Translations under genes and position numbers: made by a program
Assembly: GCA_007131895.1 (NCBI GenBank)
Contig: SLPR01000065.1
Span: 1 to 8,520, forward strand
DNA length: 8,520 nt
Reading direction: 5' to 3'
Source of the DNA: Bacteroidales bacterium
Lineage (GTDB): Bacteria; Bacteroidota; Bacteroidia; Bacteroidales; UBA7960
Notes under the pieces: model-generated
Databases searched by the model: none
Seen by the model: the letters and a program-made list of their open reading frames with translations, nothing else
Told to the model about the DNA's origin: nothing
Shown here: positions 6,405-8,520 of the stretch, piece after piece
Layout: every line of letters starts with the position of its first letter
Position numbering within the stretch: the first letter of the stretch is position 1

Positions 6405-7031
6405 ATGGACTTGCAACATATTTTTGCCAATAATGAAAAGTGGATAAAGCATAAGCTGGATATTGACAAAGATTATTTCAACAATCTAATCAAAGGTCAG
6501 CGCCCTGAAATTCTCTATATAGGATGTTCTGACAGTCGGGTATCAGCTGAGGAACTGATGGGAGTGAAACCCGGAGACGTTTTTGTTCACCGCAATATTG
6601 CCAATATGGTATCCAATACGGATTTGAATGTTCAAACGGTGGTAAATTTTGCCGTTAAGCACCTTAAAGTAAAGCATGCTGTGGTATGCGGCCACTATTA
6701 TTGTGGTGGAGTAAAAGCGGCCATGCAGTCAGCTGATATGGGTATTCTGAATCCATGGTTGAGAAGCATTCGTGATGTTTACCGGTTGCACCAGAAAGAA
6801 CTTGATACAATTGAAGATGAAGAGCCGCGCTATAAAAGGCTTGTTGAACTTAATGTACAGGAGCAATGCATCAATGTTATCAAAACGGCCTCAGTTCAAA
6901 AAGCTTACAAGGAACGGGATTTTCAGGTGCATGGATGGGTATTCGATGTGAAAACCGGAAAGCTGAATGACCTTAAAATCGACTTTGAAGCCATACTGGA
7001 AGACATCATGAGAATTTACAAGATATCATGA
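6405..7031 (+). CDS. can: Beta-class carbonic anhydrase
   Basis: Zinc enzyme interconverting CO2 and bicarbonate; cytoplasmic, with no signal peptide. It supplies bicarbonate for carboxylation reactions and helps pH balance. At 208 residues it has the usual size of plant-type/beta bacterial enzymes. The first signature is GCSDSRVSAEELMG, giving zinc ligand Cys41 and the Asp43-Arg45 catalytic dyad; it continues into PGDVFVHRNIAN. The second is VVCGHYYCGGVKAA with zinc ligands His97 and Cys100. All four zinc or dyad positions of the family are present. The C-terminal part (VHGWVFDVKTGKL near 176-190) matches the family's last strand and supports a full-length protein. The start at 6405 begins MDLQHIFANNEKW, typical for the family, and follows a -7 element. 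The gene stands alone: it diverges from the transpeptidase gene and has a likely terminator at 7082-7114. The symbol follows E. coli can; orthology in the strict sense is not shown. Confidence 0.95.
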   Translation: MDLQHIFANNEKWIKHKLDIDKDYFNNLIKGQRPEILYIGCSDSRVSAEELMGVKPGDVFVHRNIANMVSNTDLNVQTVVNFAVKHLKVKHAVVCGHYYCGGVKAAMQSADMGILNPWLRSIRDVYRLHQKELDTIEDEEPRYKRLVELNVQEQCINVIKTASVQKAYKERDFQVHGWVFDVKTGKLNDLKIDFEAILEDIMRIYKIS

Positions 7032-7081
7032 TTATTCGACCTGCATTTTAAAACCCGGGAAGCATTGTTGTCATTCCAGGT

Positions 7082-7114
7082 AGCATCTGTCCTTTTGGAC
7101 TGCTCTGTTTTTTT
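7082..7114 (+). terminator. Probable intrinsic terminator after carbonic anhydrase
   Basis: AGCA-(TCT bulge)-GTCC pairs with GGAC-TGCT around a TTTT loop, giving eight base pairs interrupted by a 3-nt bulge. A run of seven T (7108-7114) follows after CTG. It lies about 50 bp past the stop at 7031. The bulge and modest stem make it imperfect. Confidence 0.45.
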
Positions 7115-7161
7115 GCCATTTTGGGCCATGGATTCCTCATACAGGGTTGTTTCGGAAAATT

Positions 7162-7206
7162 AATTACCGTAAGTCATGAAAAATGTGTAATTTTGTCAAT
7201 TACCGT
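7162..7206 (+). promoter_or_regulatory. Candidate promoter/operator of the cold-shock-domain gene
   Basis: TAATTTTG at 7188-7195 fits the TAnnTTTG -7 consensus and would give a leader of roughly 140 nt to the ATG at 7341. It lies within a perfect inverted repeat, GTAATT (7187-7192) and AATTAC (7198-7203) separated by 5 nt. A third half-site, AATTAC at 7162-7167, belongs to the 9-bp direct repeat AATTACCGT (7162-7170 and 7198-7206). The arrangement resembles an operator overlapping a promoter, but AT-rich short words are easily coincidental. Another near match to a -7 element (TAAATTTC, 7314-7321) lies closer to the start. Confidence 0.3.
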
Positions 7207-7340
7207 CCCCGACTAAATTCTCTGTCAATCGTTTTTGCCAAGGCAACTTTTCACAGAAACACATCAAGAATTATCTCAAAATTAATTCAACCATCATTAC
7301 AGGGTATTATTTATAAATTTCAAAACGACCAATAAGAACT

Positions 7341-7796
7341 ATGGGTAGATCACAACAGACTTTTAACAAAAAGGAAAACGAAAAGAAGAAGCAAAAAAAG
7401 AAGAAGGATAAAGAGAAGAAAAAAGAAGAGCGCAAAATGGATTCGGACAAGGGGAAAAATACAGAAGAAATGTATGCCTATGTAGATGAGCATGGAAACA
7501 TTACTTCAACTCCTCCTGACCCCGATCGGAAAATTAAAGAAATCAATGCCGAAGACATTGAAATTGGGGTACCTAAAAAAGAAGACATAGAAGAAGAAAC
7601 CGTTAGAAATGGCACAATTACCTTTTTTAATGATTCCAAAGGATATGGTTTTATCAAAGATCACGACTCCCAGGAAAGTATCTTCGTACATATCAACAAT
7701 ACTCTCGAACCTGTATCTGAAGGAAATCATGTGACTTTTGAAACAGAAAGAGGACCCAGAGGCATGAATGCCATCCAGGTAAAACTTCTCAAATAG
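7341..7796 (+). CDS. Cold-shock-domain protein with lysine-rich N-terminal tail
   Basis: Predicted nucleic-acid-binding protein, probably acting on RNA in the cytoplasm. It has 151 residues. Residues 1-35 are extremely basic and lysine/glutamate-rich (MGRSQQTFNKKENEKKKQKK and onward). A linker follows with AYVDEHGNITSTPPDPDRK (about 46-64) and an acidic stretch. The C-terminal cold-shock domain, residues 90-151, carries the RNP1 motif KGYGFI (100-105) and RNP2 motif IFVHI (114-118), both needed for single-stranded nucleic-acid binding. Classical CspA proteins are about 70 residues and lack the tail; the tailed form with an SQQTFNKK-like start is a pattern I recognise from Bacteroidota, where it is usually annotated only as a cold-shock-domain protein. 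No Shine-Dalgarno is seen; the leader is AT-rich. A long leader (about 140 nt) is possible if the 7188 promoter is used. The downstream acyl-CoA dehydrogenase gene is convergent, 40 bp away. Confidence 0.92.
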   Translation: MGRSQQTFNKKENEKKKQKKKKDKEKKKEERKMDSDKGKNTEEMYAYVDEHGNITSTPPDPDRKIKEINAEDIEIGVPKKEDIEEETVRNGTITFFNDSKGYGFIKDHDSQESIFVHINNTLEPVSEGNHVTFETERGPRGMNAIQVKLLK

Positions 7797-7836
7797 ACTA
7801 TTAAACTATAAAAAACCTTGTCAGAGCTTTTGGTTG

Positions 7837-8520
7837 TTACTCTTTGTAAAAGTAATCCAACCAAGAGCTTTCTTGCTGGTAGTCTTCCACTACGAGGGTA
7901 TGATTTTTGAATTTAAAACCGGTCATCAGCGTTGCTATTTCCTGCTTAAGAAGATTAAGACCATTGGAAATTAGCTCCTGATGAAAGCCTTTATCTCCCA
8001 GGTTGAAAACCATTTCACAGGAAACAATACGACTGAGCACCTGCCCCAATTCAACCATTTTGCGCTGGGGCAGATTTGTATCCAGTTGAAAGTCAAGCAT
8101 TCCCTTCATAAACAATGCCGTTCGTGAGGTAAGGTCAAAATTCTTAAGAAAGTGAAATACATTGCTTTCCTGCGATTTTTTCATCATTTTCATAAAACTT
8201 TCCGATATCTGTGCGTAGAGAATATCGTTTGACCCTTCAAAAATCTGAAAGGGTCGGCTGTCAACTACGCTTCGCCCTGCAATATGATTGAGCTTGTATG
8301 CTCCTGCCCCGAAAAGTTGTGTGGCTGACTGGGCTGCTTCCTGCATGAGGTCGGTAACCACAGTTTTAATGGAATTGGCTTCGAACCCCCTGTTGGAAAG
8401 ATCCATATTAATATCACTGATTTTAGCGGTGTTGGCACACATGGCAGAAGTTATCGTATAATAAGCCTGGAGCTTTGATAATCGCTGTTGCACCTGATCA
8501 TAACTCAGCAGGGGTTTTCC
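7837..8520 (-). CDS. Acyl-CoA dehydrogenase, C-terminal part (5' end beyond window)
   Basis: The minus-strand frame is open from the right edge (residues GKPLLSYDQVQQRLSK onward) to a TAA at 7837, about 227 residues; the GTG at 8493 is internal, not the start. Family enzymes are FAD flavoproteins that oxidise acyl-CoA to trans-2-enoyl-CoA in fatty-acid or amino-acid breakdown. The visible part covers the C-terminal helical domain: AYYTITSAMCANTA, then EAAQSATQLFGAGAY, and SRPFQIFEGSNDILYAQISE. In MCAD and VLCAD the glutamate of the (I/F)(Y/F)EG(T/S)N motif is the catalytic base; here it is encoded at 8238-8236 and is conserved. About 105 residues follow the motif beyond the usual end of short- and medium-chain enzymes, as in the larger VLCAD/ACAD9-like group. 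Substrate chain length cannot be judged without the N-terminal two-thirds. The gene is convergent with the cold-shock-domain gene. Confidence 0.88.
   Translation of the reverse strand, partial: GKPLLSYDQVQQRLSKLQAYYTITSAMCANTAKISDINMDLSNRGFEANSIKTVVTDLMQEAAQSATQLFGAGAYKLNHIAGRSVVDSRPFQIFEGSNDILYAQISESFMKMMKKSQESNVFHFLKNFDLTSRTALFMKGMLDFQLDTNLPQRKMVELGQVLSRIVSCEMVFNLGDKGFHQELISNGLNLLKQEIATLMTGFKFKNHTLVVEDYQQESSWLDYFYKE

Larger units (their letters stand above)
7032..7340. other. 309-bp intergenic region between carbonic anhydrase and the cold-shock gene
   Basis: Apart from the probable terminator near its left end and the promoter/operator candidate in its middle, the stretch holds no gene-like open frame, tRNA or tandem repeat. 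The right half (about 7200-7340) is AT-rich and may be the transcribed leader of the cold-shock-domain gene. I could not identify a defined hairpin switch in it by eye. Confidence 0.6.

Noticed and set aside
7392..7398. A-AAA-AAG slippery heptamer in the correct register within the cold-shock-domain gene
   Set aside because: It lies in a lysine-rich run where such words are expected; the -1 frame ends at a TAG about 28 codons later, before any domain, and no stimulatory structure or Shine-Dalgarno-like signal was seen.
7797..7836. Bidirectional terminator between the convergent cold-shock and acyl-CoA dehydrogenase genes
   Set aside because: Only a short AACC/GGTT pairing with a long loop can be drawn in the gap; too weak to annotate, although termination must occur near here.

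Overview
The window looks like a chromosomal segment of a Bacteroidota (probably Bacteroidales-type) bacterium. The clues are a PF14121-like putative porin, a periplasmic S9 peptidase of the type common in that phylum, and a lysine-rich cold-shock-domain protein with a characteristic Bacteroidota N-terminus. Good matches to the phylum's TAnnTTTG -7 promoter element occur, and no Shine-Dalgarno sequence is seen before the starts I examined. I see no phage, IS element, CRISPR array, tRNA or rRNA. The gene content is ordinary housekeeping and envelope content; the least ordinary stretch is a repeat-filled intergenic region at about 5840-6360.

Layout. Positions 1-5839 hold three minus-strand genes. 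In transcription order these are a secreted gamma-glutamyltranspeptidase-family Ntn-hydrolase (5839-4136), a secreted prolyl-oligopeptidase-family (S9) peptidase (3994-1961) followed by a good intrinsic terminator (1900-1867), and a putative outer-membrane porin (1783 to the left edge, C-terminus missing). Positions 5840-6404 are a 565-bp divergent intergenic region built of several short tandem repeat families, two sets of inverted repeats and strongly pyrimidine-rich blocks. Then two plus-strand genes follow: a beta-class carbonic anhydrase (6405-7031), and after a likely terminator and a roughly 310-bp gap, a cold-shock-domain protein (7341-7796). A convergent minus-strand acyl-CoA dehydrogenase fragment (7837 to the right edge, N-terminus missing) ends the window.

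How the genes fit together. The transpeptidase and the S9 peptidase are co-directional, both carry signal peptides and are separated by about 140 bp. They plausibly act in the periplasm on gamma-glutamyl compounds and short peptides, giving amino acids for uptake. The porin is downstream of a terminator and has its own candidate promoter, so it need not be co-transcribed, but it is also an envelope protein. Carbonic anhydrase, the cold-shock-domain protein and the acyl-CoA dehydrogenase look like independent transcription units. I found no evidence for a novel defence, mobile or biosynthetic system here.
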